Position numbers and translations under genes: made by a program
Part shown: positions 15,313 through 15,523 of the stretch, piece after piece
Position numbering within the stretch: the stretch's first letter is position 1
How the letters are laid out: each line of letters opens with the position of its first letter
Origin: Flavobacteriaceae bacterium UBA5079
Lineage (GTDB): Bacteria > Bacteroidota > Bacteroidia > Flavobacteriales > Flavobacteriaceae
DNA length: 15,523 nt
Direction of reading: 5' to 3'
Assembly: GCA_002414705.1 (NCBI GenBank)
Contig: DIAL01000157.1
Span: 29,162 to 44,684 of the forward strand
The notes under the pieces: generated by a model
The model's input: the letters and a program-made list of their open reading frames with translations, nothing else
The model's database searches: none
Told to the model about the DNA's origin: nothing

Positions 15313-15523
15313 ATGTACGCAATTGTAGAGATAGCAGGGCATCAATTCAAAGTTGAAAAAGACCAAAGAGTTTTTGTTAATCGTTTAGCAACAGAAGAAG
15401 GTCAGGAAGTTTCTTTCGACAACGTTCTTTTAATTGCTGATGGTGACAAAATTACTGTAGGCGCCCCAGCTATAAACGGAGCTCAAGTAGGAGCAAAAGT
15501 TTTAAAGCACCTTAAAGGTGATA
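15313..15523 (+). CDS. rplU: 50S ribosomal protein bL21, N-terminal part (3' end outside window)
   Basis: The frame begins MYAIVEIAGHQFKVEKDQRV and runs open to the window edge (70 full codons). YAIVEIAGHQFKV is the bL21 N-terminal signature, and the segments EGQEVSFDNVLL and VGAPAINGAQVGAKVL also fit. bL21 binds 23S rRNA in the large subunit. rpmA (bL27) is expected next but lies outside the window. The ATG follows an AT-rich leader with no Shine-Dalgarno sequence. Confidence 0.97.
   Translation, partial: MYAIVEIAGHQFKVEKDQRVFVNRLATEEGQEVSFDNVLLIADGDKITVGAPAINGAQVGAKVLKHLKGD

Overview
The window is a low-GC chromosomal segment from a member of the Bacteroidota, almost certainly a marine-type Flavobacteriaceae. 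The grounds are a type IX secretion (T9SS) type B C-terminal domain, a PorP/SprF protein, the gliding genes gldE and gldD, several promoter boxes matching TAnnTTTG, and A-rich start contexts without Shine-Dalgarno sequences. I cannot name a genus. No mobile element, CRISPR array, tRNA or rRNA is visible.

Layout. (1) 1-3673, plus strand: the 3' end of a repeat-containing secreted adhesin, a PorP/SprF-family outer-membrane protein and a TPR/PD40/OmpA protein of PorE-like architecture. They look like one operon for secreting and anchoring a T9SS type B surface protein, ended by a strong bidirectional hairpin. (2) 3738-5958, minus strand: an RNase E/G-family ribonuclease that lacks the zinc-link cysteines, a 258-bp spacer rich in inverted repeats, a 30-residue Lys/Arg-rich protein gene, and an HU-family DNA-binding protein. 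(3) 6094-9613, plus strand, divergent from HU: mutY, ssb, gldE (TTG start) and gldD, then a bidirectional terminator. (4) 9661-10179, minus strand: a small lipoprotein with an HMA-like fold, a CxxxC metal site and a Cys-rich tail. It is divergent from a DMT/EamA permease (10272-11150). (5) 11200-14587, minus strand: two adjacent M16 peptidase genes. The first has the HxxEH site; the second has lost it and carries an extra C-terminal domain. (6) 14766-15523, plus strand: a four-helix DUF4199-like membrane protein, then the start of rplU behind a well-formed flavobacterial promoter.

How it fits together. Most of the window is core flavobacterial genome: DNA repair and replication, RNA decay, ribosome and envelope. 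Two parts concern surface motility and secretion: the adhesin/PorP/PorE-like cassette and gldE-gldD. I do not see a clearly new multi-gene system. The features most worth following are the 30-aa basic protein (a possible ribosomal protein), the structured region upstream of rng, the zinc-link-less RNase, the unusual Cys-rich HMA lipoprotein, and the split-site M16 pair with its C-terminal fusion.
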